Assembly (NCBI GenBank): GCA_002215645.1
Contig: NGFI01000004.1
Span: 491,244-555,243 of the forward strand
Length of the DNA stretch: 64,000 bases
Source of the DNA: Gemmatimonadetes bacterium 2013_60CM_65_52
Lineage (GTDB): Bacteria > Gemmatimonadota > Gemmatimonadetes > Gemmatimonadales > Gemmatimonadaceae
Reading direction: 5' to 3'
Shown one piece after another: positions 44,062 to 56,265 of this stretch. Numbering within the stretch: position 1 is the stretch's first letter; the number at the start of each line of letters is the position of its first letter. The notes under the pieces were generated by a model. That model did no database searches and was not told where the DNA came from. It was given only the letters and a program-made list of their open reading frames with translations. The translations under genes were made by a program, and so were the position numbers.

Positions 44062-45033
44062 TCAGCTCAACCGCACGCGTGGATCCGCCGCAGCGACCGC
44101 GAGATCTGTTAGCACGGTGGCGATCACCACCATGACGCTCATCACCAGCACGCCCGCTGTGACGAGATGATAATCGCGCGCCGCGATCGCATTCACCGTC
44201 ACCAGCCCCATGCCCGGCCACGAGAACACTTTCTCGATGAACACCGTGCCCGCGGCAAAGGCGGGGAGCGACAGACCGAAGAGCGTGATCACGGGCAACA
44301 AGGCATTGCGTAGCGCGTGTCGCCGGACGGCCGAGCGCCAGCTCACGCCCTTTGCGAGCGCGGTTCGCATCCAGGCGCTCGGCAAGACGGACAGCAACGC
44401 GCCTCGTTGATACCGGGCGACAGAGGCGGCCGTGAGGAGCGTCAGCGTGATCACGGGAAGGACGAGATGCCGCAGGCGGTCTACGAGCTGCTCACGCGGC
44501 GACATGTAGTCATACAGCACCGGATCGGTGAGGCCGCCCGGAGGAAAAAGGCGCACGCGATAGGAGAAGAGCAGGAGAGCGACGAGGGCGAGCCAGAAGT
44601 CCGGCACCGAGTACAGTGCCAGTAACACGCGCCCGAGCCATCGGTCTCGCGCGGAACGTGGGCGTTCGGCCTGAAGGACGCCGACCGTGATGCCGAGTGC
44701 GAAGCTGAGAAGAAGCGCGGGCAGTGCAAGCACCAACGTTCTGGGCAGCGCGTCCCTCAGCACGTCGCTGACGGGCTGTCGCCGCGAGAAGCTATAGCCC
44801 AGTCGCCCGCGCGCGGCGTTAGCGACCCACTTTACGTACTGCTCGGCGATGGGGCGATCCAGCCCGAACTCGGCGCGCCATTGATTCCTCACGGTCTCGC
44901 TTACGCGCGATCCGCTCAGCGCCGCGGCGATGGGATCGCCGGGCGCGAGGTGGATCAATGCAAAGGAGAGCGTCGTCACGAACAGGACGACGCCGGCTGC
45001 CTGGAGAAGACGTCGCGCGAGATATCGGCGCAC
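44062..45033 (-). CDS. Oligopeptide ABC transporter permease (OppB/DppB-like)
   Basis: A 323-residue permease with about six helices. The N-terminus MRRYLARRLLQAAGVVLFVT and the FALIHLAPGDP motif are standard for OppB. The EAA-type loop is ALAKGVSWRSAVRRHALRNALLPV. It starts at GTG 45033, 3 bases after the oppA stop (at 45037). Confidence 0.93.
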   Translation of the reverse strand: MRRYLARRLLQAAGVVLFVTTLSFALIHLAPGDPIAAALSGSRVSETVRNQWRAEFGLDRPIAEQYVKWVANAARGRLGYSFSRRQPVSDVLRDALPRTLVLALPALLLSFALGITVGVLQAERPRSARDRWLGRVLLALYSVPDFWLALVALLLFSYRVRLFPPGGLTDPVLYDYMSPREQLVDRLRHLVLPVITLTLLTAASVARYQRGALLSVLPSAWMRTALAKGVSWRSAVRRHALRNALLPVITLFGLSLPAFAAGTVFIEKVFSWPGMGLVTVNAIAARDYHLVTAGVLVMSVMVVIATVLTDLAVAAADPRVRLS

Positions 45034-45036
45034 CGA

Positions 45037-46728
45037 TCAGCGCGCTTGCCTCAACCCGATCTTGTCCCGCGGACTCCGCATGCCCGATGGAATCCACCAT
45101 TCACCCAAGCCGGAGAGATACTGGTCGGCACGAAGCTTAGCGGTGCGAATTCTCTTGTGAATTCCGGCCAGCGTGGGAACCTCGTACAGCCAGATGGCCG
45201 GCGCGTCCTCGATGATGGTCTCGAACGCGCGTCGTGCATACGCACGCGTGCGCGCCGGATCGAACGACGTCGTGGCGCTGTCGAGTAGCGCATCGACGGT
45301 GGGATTGGAGTACGAGTAATGGTTCTGTCCATCCTTTCCGATGCCGGAAGTGGCCCAGATCTGCTTGAAGCCCGAGACACTCGGATCGGGATTGAAGCTG
45401 GCCATCTCCGTGTCGAAGGCGTGCGTCGTCAACTTCTGCATGTAGCCGGGGAAGTCGACTTCGTCGATCTTCGCGTCGGCGCCGATGCGGCGAAACGCAT
45501 CCTGCAAGAGCACGGCGTAGGCACGGCGTGCGGCACTGGAATTTGGCGTCGTGATGGAGAATGCCAATCGGCGTCCGCCCTTCGAGCGGATTCCATCGGA
45601 GCCCACTGTCCAACCGGCGGAGTCGAGGAGCGCCTTCGCCTTGGCGGTGTCATACCGAATCTGTGGAAGCGTCGTATCCGCCACGGGGAGTGCGTGGGGA
45701 AATGGGCCGTACGCGATGGACGCCATGGTGTCGAAGACGTTTCGAAGCATGGCGCGCCGGTCCACCGCCATCGTCAACGCGCGACGCACCGCGCGATCGC
45801 CGAAGATCGGATGTGGCTTGCCGGGCGCCGACGGGTCCACCGCGTTCATCGCCAGATAATTGAAAGCGAGACTCGGGAAACGTTGCACCCGGCGCGCGGT
45901 GTCACCGGCCAATTGCTTAACGTGCTCAGGGCGGAGGTACTCGAAGATGTCCGCGTCTCCAGAAAGGAACCGCGTCACCGCCCCGTTGAAGTCGGGTGCC
46001 ACAGTGAAGACCACGCGATCGAGCTTCGGGCGTCCCCGATAGTTCGCTGTGTCGGCGAGGAGCTCGATGCGAGAGCCGGCGTCCCAGCGCGCGAGCTTGA
46101 ATCGCCCGGAGCCGATACCACGGCGCGCAACCTCCGCTGTCTTGAGCTGGCCCGCGGGCGTGTTGGACAACACATGCTCCGGCACGATGAGCACCTGATA
46201 GGTCAGATCGTAGAACTGCTCCGGCAGGTGACGCTTGAACCACGCCACGGCCGTGAGCGAATCGCGCACGGAGACGGAATCGATGTTCGTGAGCAGCGGC
46301 GCGGCGGGCGACCCGAGCGCGGGATCGCGGACGAGGTTGAAGCTGTAGCGGACATCCGCGGCGCGCACCGGTTGGCCATCGTGCCATTTCGCGTGCGGAT
46401 TGATATGAAACACAATGGACAGCGAATCGGGTGCCCACTCCCACCGCTCTGCCAGCTGCGGTGTGAATCCATTGTCCCCGACGGTGTTGAGGTCCTGGCC
46501 GATGTCGGCGAGACGGTCGTAAACGAGGTCGGTGATCTCGCGGTCGAGCTGACCGGCAACGAGCGGCGGAAGAACTGTCCCTGCGTCCGTCGCCGAAGCG
46601 ACGACGATGGTTCCCCCAATGTCCGCCGGCCCGGCGCTCGTGCCGGATTGATCGGACCCGGTGCAGGCCGCCACCGCGAGTGAGGTGATGAGGAGGCCGA
46701 TCTGACGAAATCGCGCTGAACGGACCAT
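45037..46728 (-). CDS. Oligopeptide-binding lipoprotein (SBP_bac_5)
   Basis: A 563-residue extracellular solute-binding protein. Signal LLITSLAVAACTGS has the lipobox VAAC. Family blocks are WEWAPDSLSIVFHINPHAKWHDG, the VRRALTMAVDRRAML segment and, at the C-terminus, IWLYEVPTLAGI. It captures peptides for the OppBCDF permease encoded directly downstream. I chose ATG 46728, which places the signal at the start; the frame also has a TTG 11 codons earlier. It opens the transporter operon; the lipoate-ligase-like gene lies 83 bases upstream on the same strand. Confidence 0.92.
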   Translation of the reverse strand: MVRSARFRQIGLLITSLAVAACTGSDQSGTSAGPADIGGTIVVASATDAGTVLPPLVAGQLDREITDLVYDRLADIGQDLNTVGDNGFTPQLAERWEWAPDSLSIVFHINPHAKWHDGQPVRAADVRYSFNLVRDPALGSPAAPLLTNIDSVSVRDSLTAVAWFKRHLPEQFYDLTYQVLIVPEHVLSNTPAGQLKTAEVARRGIGSGRFKLARWDAGSRIELLADTANYRGRPKLDRVVFTVAPDFNGAVTRFLSGDADIFEYLRPEHVKQLAGDTARRVQRFPSLAFNYLAMNAVDPSAPGKPHPIFGDRAVRRALTMAVDRRAMLRNVFDTMASIAYGPFPHALPVADTTLPQIRYDTAKAKALLDSAGWTVGSDGIRSKGGRRLAFSITTPNSSAARRAYAVLLQDAFRRIGADAKIDEVDFPGYMQKLTTHAFDTEMASFNPDPSVSGFKQIWATSGIGKDGQNHYSYSNPTVDALLDSATTSFDPARTRAYARRAFETIIEDAPAIWLYEVPTLAGIHKRIRTAKLRADQYLSGLGEWWIPSGMRSPRDKIGLRQAR

Positions 46729-46811
46729 TGGGCGGCGTCTCTGAAGGTGAGGGCGGGTCAACGATGAACGGCTACCGTAGCCTGGTCAAGCGGAGCGGGG
46801 GATCGATCGCG

Positions 46812-47579
46812 TCACCGTCTCCATGTCCAGGAGGGGTCGGCGTAGTGCGCAACGAGCGCATCCACGCGGGGTCCGTCGTCCTCGAAGCCTTCCAGAGGCG
46901 AGATCTCGTCGCCCTTCGCTCGCACCGCCTCGACGAGCGCGTCAGCGACCTCTGCGGCCGTCGGTGCGCGGCCGAGGATGTCGCGAAGCGTGGCGGGGGC
47001 GGGTACCGGCGCTGGAGGTTCGTGCATCAGACTGGGGATGAGCGACTGATCGTCCTCGACGAGCATCGAGCCATGTTGCAGAGCGGTGCCGGCGTCACGC
47101 CACTGCGCGCTGCCGACCAGCTTCCTTCCGTCAACCACCAGCTCGCCCTTGGCCGGCTCGGCGAAGCAGGGACGCGGGCTCGGTGTTGCGGCCCGTTGTG
47201 AGGGCGCCGCGTTGGACACCCGCACTCCCAGCAGAGACAGCGCGGTTACAAGGAGGTCGTTGACGCGCCGATACATGGCCACGAGGCCTTCGCCAGTTGT
47301 GACGGGAGCCGCGACGGCGTAGGTAACCTCGCGATGATGAAGAAGGGCGCGTCCCCCCGTCGGACGGCGAACCACCTCGATTCCGCGTCGCTCGACGGCG
47401 GCGAGATCGTACACGCCTCGCGCCCGCTGGTTGACTCCGAGTGAAAGTACGGGGCGGCTCCACTCGTACACGCGCAGCACGGTGTGGCCGGTGAGACGCG
47501 CGTGCTCCATGAGCGCGTGGTCCACCGCCATGTTGTGGGCGCCCCATAGGGGCGGCGAGCGCAGCAAACGCCAGTGCAC
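46812..47579 (-). CDS. Lipoate-protein ligase / octanoyltransferase family protein (LplA- or LipM-like)
   Basis: A 255-residue protein of the biotin/lipoate ligase fold. It opens HWRLLRSPPLWGAHNMAVDHAL, has RRPTGGRALLHHREVTYAVA and the catalytic Lys in DGRKLVGSAQWR. It is shorter than full LplA and could be a scavenging ligase, an octanoyltransferase (LipM-like) or amidotransferase (LipL-like). Its position back to back with gcvP, and near gcvH, suggests it lipoylates the H protein, alongside the LipB of the PDH operon. The GTG at 47579 gives the family's usual N-terminus; the frame continues upstream to 47807 but that part is Arg-rich and lies inside gcvP. Confidence 0.75.
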   Translation of the reverse strand: MHWRLLRSPPLWGAHNMAVDHALMEHARLTGHTVLRVYEWSRPVLSLGVNQRARGVYDLAAVERRGIEVVRRPTGGRALLHHREVTYAVAAPVTTGEGLVAMYRRVNDLLVTALSLLGVRVSNAAPSQRAATPSPRPCFAEPAKGELVVDGRKLVGSAQWRDAGTALQHGSMLVEDDQSLIPSLMHEPPAPVPAPATLRDILGRAPTAAEVADALVEAVRAKGDEISPLEGFEDDGPRVDALVAHYADPSWTWRR

Positions 47580-47591
47580 GAGTCCGGTGAC

Positions 47592-47647
47592 TATAATGAA
47601 AGGCGTCCGCTCGCCTTGACCTGGAACATAACTTTGGTGCGAGCGGA
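47592..47647 (+). promoter_or_regulatory. Putative gcvP promoter -10 box and leader hairpin
   Basis: A perfect TATAAT is at 47592-47597, with TG two bases upstream of the usual extended -10 place; no good -35 is visible. A transcript starting about 7 bases on would have a leader of roughly 65 nt that folds a 9-bp stem (47606-47614 tccgctcgc with 47639-47647). It is too short and lacks the conserved parts of a glycine riboswitch. Confidence 0.4.
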
Positions 47648-47668
47648 TTCGATTTCCACAAAGACTCA

Positions 47669-50553
<2,885 letters not shown>

Positions 50554-50560
<7 letters not shown>

Positions 50561-50583
50561 TCCTACAGGCCTACTGTCCTACC
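50554..50583. repeat. TAGGACAG-type micro-repeats, inverted, at facing gcvP and gcvH stops
   Basis: acagTAG ends gcvP on the plus strand (50554-50560) and ggtaggacagTAG ends gcvH on the minus strand (50571-50583). The two convergent stop codons are thus both inside the same repeated motif. Confidence 0.5.
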
Positions 50584-50960
50584 TTCTTGCTGTACGCCGC
50601 TGCATCCAGGAGCGACGCTCTCTCGGCCTCATTACTTAACTTCACTTTCACCATCCAGCCGTCTCCGTACGGGCTGCTGTTCACGAGCGCGGGCTCGGCG
50701 TCCAGGCGGGCGTTGATCTCCACGATCTCGCCGCTCACGGGCGCATAGAGCTCGGAGACGGCCTTCACTGCCTCGATGGTGCCGAAAACATCGTGCTTGG
50801 AGAAGGTTGCGCCCACCTTGGGGAGCTCGACGAACACGACGTCGCCCAGCTCACCCTGCGCGTAGTCCGTGATGCCGATATACACCAGACCCGCCTCGGC
50901 GGCGGGCTTCAAGTATTCGTGATCTTCGGTATAGAGCAGGTCCTGCGGAATCTCTGACAC
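50571..50960 (-). CDS. gcvH: Glycine cleavage system H protein
   Basis: A 129-residue lipoyl carrier. The lipoylated Lys is K66 in FGTIEAVKAVSELY; other family blocks are YTEDHEYLKP, GITDYAQGELGD and VEINARLDAEPALVN. It shuttles the aminomethyl group from GcvP to GcvT and is recharged by Lpd (24721-26124). It starts at GTG 50960 and follows coaE by 35 bases on the same strand. It faces gcvP tail to tail, an unusual layout for P and H genes. Confidence 0.96.
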   Translation of the reverse strand: MSEIPQDLLYTEDHEYLKPAAEAGLVYIGITDYAQGELGDVVFVELPKVGATFSKHDVFGTIEAVKAVSELYAPVSGEIVEINARLDAEPALVNSSPYGDGWMVKVKLSNEAERASLLDAAAYSKKVGQ

Positions 50961-50995
50961 GCGTACGCTCCGGCGGATGATGTGCAGCGCGGAGT

Positions 50996-51652
50996 CTATC
51001 CGCGCATCGATACGTGGGCAAGCGGATCGTCGCTCACGGATTCACGCTCACCAGCCTCGGCGCGCAACGCACTCCATACGTCCGAGACGCGGGCGTCCAA
51101 TTTCGCCAGCGAGCCGTCGTTGTCGATGATGTGATCCGCGCGGGCGCGCTTGAGCTCCGCCGGCATCTGCGCGACGATCATGTCCATCGCTTCGGTTTCG
51201 CGCAGGCCGCGCTCACGCACCAGGCGATCCAGCCGCGTTGGACGCGGTGCGTCGACGAGGACGATCCGGTCGAACGCGTCCGTCATGCGTCCCTCGAAGA
51301 GGAGGGGAATGTCGCACACCACGAGGCGATCGCCGCGCTGGCGCGCGGCATCGATGAGGGCGGTCCGCATCCGCTCGACCTCCGGATGCACGATGGCATT
51401 CAACTGCTCCAGCTCCGCCGGATCGCCGAACACGATGCGGCGGAGCGCGGCACGGTCGATCCCGCTGCCGTCGGGGGACAGGATGGACGTCCCCCAGCGT
51501 TCCGCGATGGCGCGGTACGCGGCCGTGCCCGGTTCCACCGCCCGCCGCGCCAGAACGTCGGCGTCGATGATCGTGGCGCCATGCTCGCTCAGGAATTGCG
51601 CGACCGTGGACTTGCCGCTGCCGATGTTGCCCGTGAGCCCGACGAGGAGCAT
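50996..51652 (-). CDS. coaE: Dephospho-CoA kinase
   Basis: A 218-residue P-loop kinase for the last step of coenzyme A synthesis. Walker A is GLTGNIGSGKST, with IIDADVLARRAVEPG next and the lid region CDIPLLFEGRMTDAFD. The ATG at 51652 gives MLLVGLTG, the standard start; the longer open frame to 51910 is spurious. The C-terminus extends some 20 residues past the usual end. The gene probably shares a transcript with gcvH, tying CoA and glycine cleavage only by position. Confidence 0.93.
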   Translation of the reverse strand: MLLVGLTGNIGSGKSTVAQFLSEHGATIIDADVLARRAVEPGTAAYRAIAERWGTSILSPDGSGIDRAALRRIVFGDPAELEQLNAIVHPEVERMRTALIDAARQRGDRLVVCDIPLLFEGRMTDAFDRIVLVDAPRPTRLDRLVRERGLRETEAMDMIVAQMPAELKRARADHIIDNDGSLAKLDARVSDVWSALRAEAGERESVSDDPLAHVSMRG

Positions 51653-51749
51653 AGTCCCGACGAAGAGGGGTCGTGTGCCGGCAAGGTAGGGCGGGTGGCC
51701 GGGGGCGGCAAGCAGCAGACTCGTGTGTAAACACTTGTCTCGGCTGCGA

Positions 51750-52766
51750 CTAACTGTCCGGATCCACACGGGCCATGGAGCGCGCCGGTGTCGGGCGTTC
51801 CAACAGCAATCCGACCTCGCGCGCCTCGCGCTTTGCGCCAAGCTCCGTAAAAATGGTGAGTGCGCGTTGGAGCATCTTGATGCCGCCCGCGCGGTCGCCG
51901 CGAAGTCCACGGATCACGCCGAGGTCGCGCGCGGCCTCCGCCTCGAGCAGGCGAGCGCCCGCGCGCATGGCGATCTGCAGCGCCTCGAGCGCGTACGGCT
52001 CCGCGGCACTATGATCTCCGCCGCGCCCGAGCGCATGCGAGCGCCACCGGAGCGCTTCTCCGCGTCCGACCTCGTCGCCGACGACGGCGTAGATCTGCAG
52101 CGCGCGGTCACAGTGATCGACCGCCTCGGCAAGCTCGCCGCGCTCGACCAGCACCTCGGACCGATTCACGAGCGCCTTGGCGATCATCTCCTTATTGCCG
52201 AGCTCCGTCGCGATCTCGAGTGCGGCCAGGAAGGAACGATCTGCGTCGTTCCACCGTTGAAGATCCGCCTCGACCATGCCCTGATTGTGCAAGGCGAGCA
52301 TCGCACTCTCGGAGTCACCGCTTTCCGAGAACAGCTCGTAGGCGCGCTTGTAGTGCTCCCGTGCCGTTTCGAAGTTGCTCTCGATATTCTCGATGACGCC
52401 AAGGTTGAGAATCACCTTGCCGCGCATCGCGGGATCGCTCGTGCGCGCCTGCGCCGCCGCGTACGCACGGCGCGCTGCCGCGTAGTCACCGCGGGCATAA
52501 TGCACCGCGCCGACGCCGTTATCTGTTCGCGCCACGAGCTCGATGTCGCCGAGACGTTCGGCGAGCGCGCGGGCGTCCTCGAACGATTTGAGTGCCGCGT
52601 CGAAGCGGCCCTGCCGCCATTTTACGCGACCGAGGCAAAAATACGCCTGTACGGCGAGGCGCTCGTCCGGCACGGCGGCGACGGCAACATATGCCGCCAC
52701 CGCCGCGATGTAGTCGCCCGCGTTTTCTGCGCGCTGTCCCGCCGCAAGTTGCTCGGGACCTAGCAC
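51750..52766 (-). CDS. TPR-repeat protein
   Basis: A 338-residue protein of tandem tetratricopeptide repeats, at least six units of 40 or so residues; typical ones are AYFCLGRVKWRQGRFDAALK and LHNQGMVEADLQRWNDADRS. There is no signal, helix or catalytic motif, so it is likely a cytoplasmic protein-binding scaffold. It starts at GTG 52766; an in-frame stop lies just upstream, so the start cannot be much further back. The next gene upstream, an exported protein, ends 33 bases before. Confidence 0.75.
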   Translation of the reverse strand: MLGPEQLAAGQRAENAGDYIAAVAAYVAVAAVPDERLAVQAYFCLGRVKWRQGRFDAALKSFEDARALAERLGDIELVARTDNGVGAVHYARGDYAAARRAYAAAQARTSDPAMRGKVILNLGVIENIESNFETAREHYKRAYELFSESGDSESAMLALHNQGMVEADLQRWNDADRSFLAALEIATELGNKEMIAKALVNRSEVLVERGELAEAVDHCDRALQIYAVVGDEVGRGEALRWRSHALGRGGDHSAAEPYALEALQIAMRAGARLLEAEAARDLGVIRGLRGDRAGGIKMLQRALTIFTELGAKREAREVGLLLERPTPARSMARVDPDS

Positions 52767-52799
52767 GGCGGCCTGAAGTCGCTCGCCTTCACGCTCGAG

Positions 52800-53381
52800 T
52801 CAGAATGCGATTGCGTAGCCGGAGAAGTGATCGATCGGCGATGCGACCGTGTGCCAGTGGGGATCGTACACCGCATCGATGGTGTCGAGGATCTGGCCCG
52901 TCGGACTCAGGTAGACGATGGCCGGTGCGCTCGGATTGCTGAGTGTGCAATTCGTGGTGCCAAGGCTCAACCCAGCCGGCTTCGCGAATTGCAGTCCATG
53001 CGGTTGGAGCTCGACGCGCGACGTCGTGGTATCCAGAACGGTGGCGCTGATGGTGACCGTGTCGTGCAGCGCGCCGCCCGGGATGATGAGCATCGACCCA
53101 CCGAACGTGAGCGTGCCGCCTTGCGGACCGAAGACGGCCTTATAGGTGGCCACGCGTCTGCCAATGCACGACGCGATCTTGTAGTTCTCTCCGTTATTGG
53201 AGTTGTTGTTGGCCCCTGACGCCGCGGACTTCTGGCTTGCGTCCTTCGCCGAGACGTTGTCGGAGGCAGGCTCGGTTGGCGTGAGCGCACCGCGTGAGGT
53301 ATCGGGCGCGGCGCATGCGGCCACCGCACCGACGGCGAGCGCAAACGGCAGGCGGCGAAGAAACGGCGTGGCGAAAGACAT
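52800..53381 (-). CDS. ZU5-like lipoprotein
   Basis: A 193-residue exported protein. Signal FALAVGAVAACAAP has a lipobox (VAAC). After a Ser/Asn-rich linker (GANNNSNNGENY) comes a beta-rich domain that reads like ZU5: FGPQGGTLTFGGSMLIIPGGAL, then LQPHGLQFAKPAGLSL, ending DHFSGYAIAF. The ZU5-like assignment is by pattern only. It is likely at the outer membrane surface. Starts at ATG 53381. Confidence 0.65.
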   Translation of the reverse strand: MSFATPFLRRLPFALAVGAVAACAAPDTSRGALTPTEPASDNVSAKDASQKSAASGANNNSNNGENYKIASCIGRRVATYKAVFGPQGGTLTFGGSMLIIPGGALHDTVTISATVLDTTTSRVELQPHGLQFAKPAGLSLGTTNCTLSNPSAPAIVYLSPTGQILDTIDAVYDPHWHTVASPIDHFSGYAIAF

Positions 53382-53447
53382 GATCTATATCCGGTTGGTG
53401 TAAGAGTCGTTCATTGGGTGTTGAATCGACGGACATGACGTCGCGCG

Positions 53448-54275
53448 TCATATCGCGAGCGCGGGCGTTCTCGCCGGCGATCTCGACCGAGGTTCCGCGG
53501 CGCTGGTGACCCGCGAATGCACCTGGCGGAGCAGTGCGCGGACGACGTACGAAGCTCCTCCCCGCGCGCGGATCTGCCGCGGTGTTGCGTGCAGGTAGCG
53601 TTGACACGCGTTGCGAAATGCCGAGCCTGACGGGAAGTCGAGCGTGCTCGCAACGCGGTCGGCGCTGCGATGGCGATCCTCGAGCATGTGTGCGGCGACG
53701 ATGAGCCGTCCCCACGTGATGAGGCGTTGCGGGGCGGGAAAGCCCTCGGCCTCGAGCCGTTGGGTGACACCGCGCCTCGGTTGTGCGAGCAGCCGCGCGA
53801 GCCCTTGGGGGGAGAGCCGCTCGTGCGCGCGCGTGACGACGAGCAGCATCGCATCGGCGACGAGCGGGTCGATTCCGTCGAGAGATCGACGGACGAGCCC
53901 GCCGAGGCTCCTTGATTCGGCTCCCTCGATGAGGGCCAGCAGCGGCCGTGGCGCGTCGTCGCGCCCCACGATGACGAGCCCGTCGACGCCTGCGCGACCC
54001 GCATCGAACAGGTCGTGTGTCCGGTCGATCGTCGCTGTGACGTACGCGACAATCGTGAGTCGCGGGAGGCGCTGTTTGAGCTGTCGCACACCCTCGAAAT
54101 CCGGACTCTGGTTCCAGTAGAAGTCAACGACGGCGACGCGGACCGGCTCCCGGTCGCAGACACGTACGAACCCGGGCCAGTCCGCGCACTCGATCACCTC
54201 GTGCCGATCGCGTATGGCGGAGCGAAGCCGCTGAATCTGCGCGGAGTGCGGCAGCAGCGTGGCGATGACTCCCAT
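53448..54275 (-). CDS. AraC-type transcriptional regulator with receiver-like N-terminus
   Basis: A 275-residue protein. Residues 1-115 resemble a receiver fold (VAVVDFYWNQSPDFEGV) but the phosphorylation site is uncertain. Residues 175-245 form an AraC-type helix-turn-helix pair (SADRVASTLDFPSGSAFRNACQ, then YLHATPRQIR). The ATG at 54275 (GAG five bases upstream) is used instead of the GTG two codons earlier. It is divergent from the pseudopilin operon with a 193-base gap, so it is a candidate regulator of that operon. Confidence 0.75.
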   Translation of the reverse strand: MGVIATLLPHSAQIQRLRSAIRDRHEVIECADWPGFVRVCDREPVRVAVVDFYWNQSPDFEGVRQLKQRLPRLTIVAYVTATIDRTHDLFDAGRAGVDGLVIVGRDDAPRPLLALIEGAESRSLGGLVRRSLDGIDPLVADAMLLVVTRAHERLSPQGLARLLAQPRRGVTQRLEAEGFPAPQRLITWGRLIVAAHMLEDRHRSADRVASTLDFPSGSAFRNACQRYLHATPRQIRARGGASYVVRALLRQVHSRVTSAAEPRSRSPARTPALAI

Positions 54276-54468
54276 GCACACTCGTTGTGCGAGGCGGCTG
54301 GAACAGGTGCGAAACGCACGCTACGCCTTTGGCTGCATCACTGGCAAGGAGGACATGAGCACAACGTGACGTTCATGTCGTGGAATGTGATAGTCCCTCG
54401 TCCCCGCGGCCCTAGGCTCATTCGAGAAGAGGAACCGCCTCACACCGTAGTCTCGACTAGGAGGAGCT

Positions 54469-54960
54469 TTGCTGCGGCTCCAAAGGGCCGGACTCGAGCG
54501 CCCGCCGGGCTTCACGATGATCGAAATGCTGGTCGTGCTGGTGCTGGTTTCGGCAATCATGATGATAGCGTTGCGACCGTTGAATCGCTCCAGGCTGGCA
54601 ACCAACGCACGCTCGGCTCGCGTCGAGGCCTCGCAGGGGTTGGCGCTCGCGCGTACCGCGGCCGTTGCGCGCAACTGCCGCTCCGTCTTTCATCTGACGC
54701 GAGGGACCGTTGCCCCCATGTGGGTGACGTCATGCAAGGCCTCGACGATCGGCGCGGCCGGCACCACGGTCGATACGTTGGGACGCATCGACTCCCTGAG
54801 CGTGCGCTTTGGCGTCTCCGTTTCCGGGACGACCGACTCGGTCATCTTTGATTCCCGCGGGCTGAGTCAGGGCTACACCAGCGCCGCGTTCGGATTCCAG
54901 AGCGCCACCGGCGTGCGCGACACGCTGACGATCACCGCGGTGGGGCGTGTGGTCCAATGA
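54469..54960 (+). CDS. Type IV minor pseudopilin, GspH/FimT-like
   Basis: A 163-residue prepilin-like protein. The cleavage and methylation motif is PGFTMIEMLVVLVLVSAIMM: Gly before Phe, with Glu at +5, and a hydrophobic helix, as in type IV pilins and type II secretion pseudopilins. The TTG start at 54469 has ggagg upstream; no ATG fits the signal. First of four genes in a pseudopilin operon (54469-57459), overlapping the next by 4 bases. Confidence 0.85.
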   Translation: MLRLQRAGLERPPGFTMIEMLVVLVLVSAIMMIALRPLNRSRLATNARSARVEASQGLALARTAAVARNCRSVFHLTRGTVAPMWVTSCKASTIGAAGTTVDTLGRIDSLSVRFGVSVSGTTDSVIFDSRGLSQGYTSAAFGFQSATGVRDTLTITAVGRVVQ

Positions 54961-55367
54961 CGCGCGCGCGCACCGGTTTCACGATCGTCGAACTGCTCGT
55001 GGCGATCATGGTCCTCACCATCGGCCTCCTGGCCATGCTCGGCAGCTCGGCTTTCGATACGCGTTCCCTCATGCGAGAACGCAACATCGACCTTGCCGCG
55101 ATCTTCGCGCTGCGTCGACTCGAGGCACTTCGCGTGGACGCGTGCCGCCGGCACGTCGACAGCTCCGAGGTCCTGATAAAAGGCGCCGATACGCTCGCGA
55201 CCAATACCTGGACCTTCACAGCCGCACCGGGCGGAACTGGCTATCGCGTGTCGTTGACGAGCTGGTACCTCAAGGCGCCGACCATGAACAGCGGCAACGC
55301 CGCGGCGCGTCGTGCCTCGAACCATCGCACCGATACGTACGAGGCAGGGATTTCATGCGCGTTGTGA
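54957..55367 (+). CDS. Type IV minor pseudopilin, PilV-like
   Basis: A 136-residue prepilin-like protein. The motif TGFTIVELLVAIMVLTIGLLAML gives Gly/Phe cleavage and Glu at +5. The short globular part ends in a Cys. ATG 54957 overlaps the previous stop (ATGA), and its end overlaps the next gene by 13 bases, so the set is tightly coupled. Such minor pilins prime pilus assembly; the PilV label follows the order FimT-V-W-X. Confidence 0.8.
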   Translation: MTRARTGFTIVELLVAIMVLTIGLLAMLGSSAFDTRSLMRERNIDLAAIFALRRLEALRVDACRRHVDSSEVLIKGADTLATNTWTFTAAPGGTGYRVSLTSWYLKAPTMNSGNAAARRASNHRTDTYEAGISCAL

Positions 55368-56257
55368 GCAGAACCGGATCGCGGCGCCGCGGTGTGACGT
55401 TGGCGGAGCTCATCGTCGCACTGACGATGTTCGCGATCATCTTTGCCGCGATCATCAAGTCGCTCAGCACCGGCCAGCGTGCGTACGACGCGCAGGTCGC
55501 GCACACGGATCTCCAACAGAACGTCCGTCTCGCGTCGATCATGGTGCCCGGCGAGCTGCGCGAGCTGGATGCGAGCGACGGCGACATCATCACCATGGAC
55601 TCGGTGTCCATCAAGATGCGGTCGCTGCGGCAAATGGGCATCATCTGCACCTTGCCGGCCCTCGGCGGCTCGTTGACCGCGGTCACGTTCTCGGCCCGCG
55701 ACACGCTCATGTCGATGCGCTACTTCGCGGCCGGCGACTCGCTCCTGTTGTACTACGAGGGGAATCCGACGATTCGCACGGATGACAGCTGGATGCCCGC
55801 CGCGCTCACCTCGATCGGTGCGAACACCGCCTGCACCGATGGCTCCGGCAAGACCGGCAAGCTGTTCACCGCCGCGCTCAGGCTCGATGCCACCACGGTG
55901 CCGGCACAGACCAATACGGCGGGCGTCGTTCCCCTAGGGTCACCGATTCGCGGCTTTCAGGTCATCACGTTCAAGCGCTATTTCGCGTCCGACAGCAACT
56001 GGTACGTCGGAATGGATTCCGCCGGCACCACGCTGCCGCTCCTCGGGCCGCTCGCGGACTCGCTCGGCTTCAAGCTCACGTACTACGACTCGCTCTCCAA
56101 TCGCCTGGCGAACACGGCACAGCGTTCGGTCGCGCGCATCAACATCGCGCTTGCGCTGAAGACCGCGCGCGCCATTCGGAAGGAGACCGGCTCGCCCGCG
56201 GCCGATACCACGCGCGTTACGCTCGACGTCGCGCTGCGCAACAACAGGCGTTACTAG
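55355..56257 (+). CDS. Type IV minor pseudopilin, PilW-like
   Basis: A 300-residue protein with motif RRGVTLAELIVALTMFAIIFA: Gly before Val with Glu at +5, and a hydrophobic helix. The long beta-rich C-terminal part is typical for PilW. The ATG at 55355 has gcaggga upstream and sits inside the preceding gene by 13 bases. No catalytic motif is seen. Confidence 0.82.
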   Translation: MRVVSRTGSRRRGVTLAELIVALTMFAIIFAAIIKSLSTGQRAYDAQVAHTDLQQNVRLASIMVPGELRELDASDGDIITMDSVSIKMRSLRQMGIICTLPALGGSLTAVTFSARDTLMSMRYFAAGDSLLLYYEGNPTIRTDDSWMPAALTSIGANTACTDGSGKTGKLFTAALRLDATTVPAQTNTAGVVPLGSPIRGFQVITFKRYFASDSNWYVGMDSAGTTLPLLGPLADSLGFKLTYYDSLSNRLANTAQRSVARINIALALKTARAIRKETGSPAADTTRVTLDVALRNNRRY

Positions 56258-56265
56258 GAGGTTTC

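Noticed and set aside
47598-47668. Glycine riboswitch before gcvP
   Set aside because: The leader is only about 65 nt with one simple stem; the conserved glycine aptamer structure is absent.
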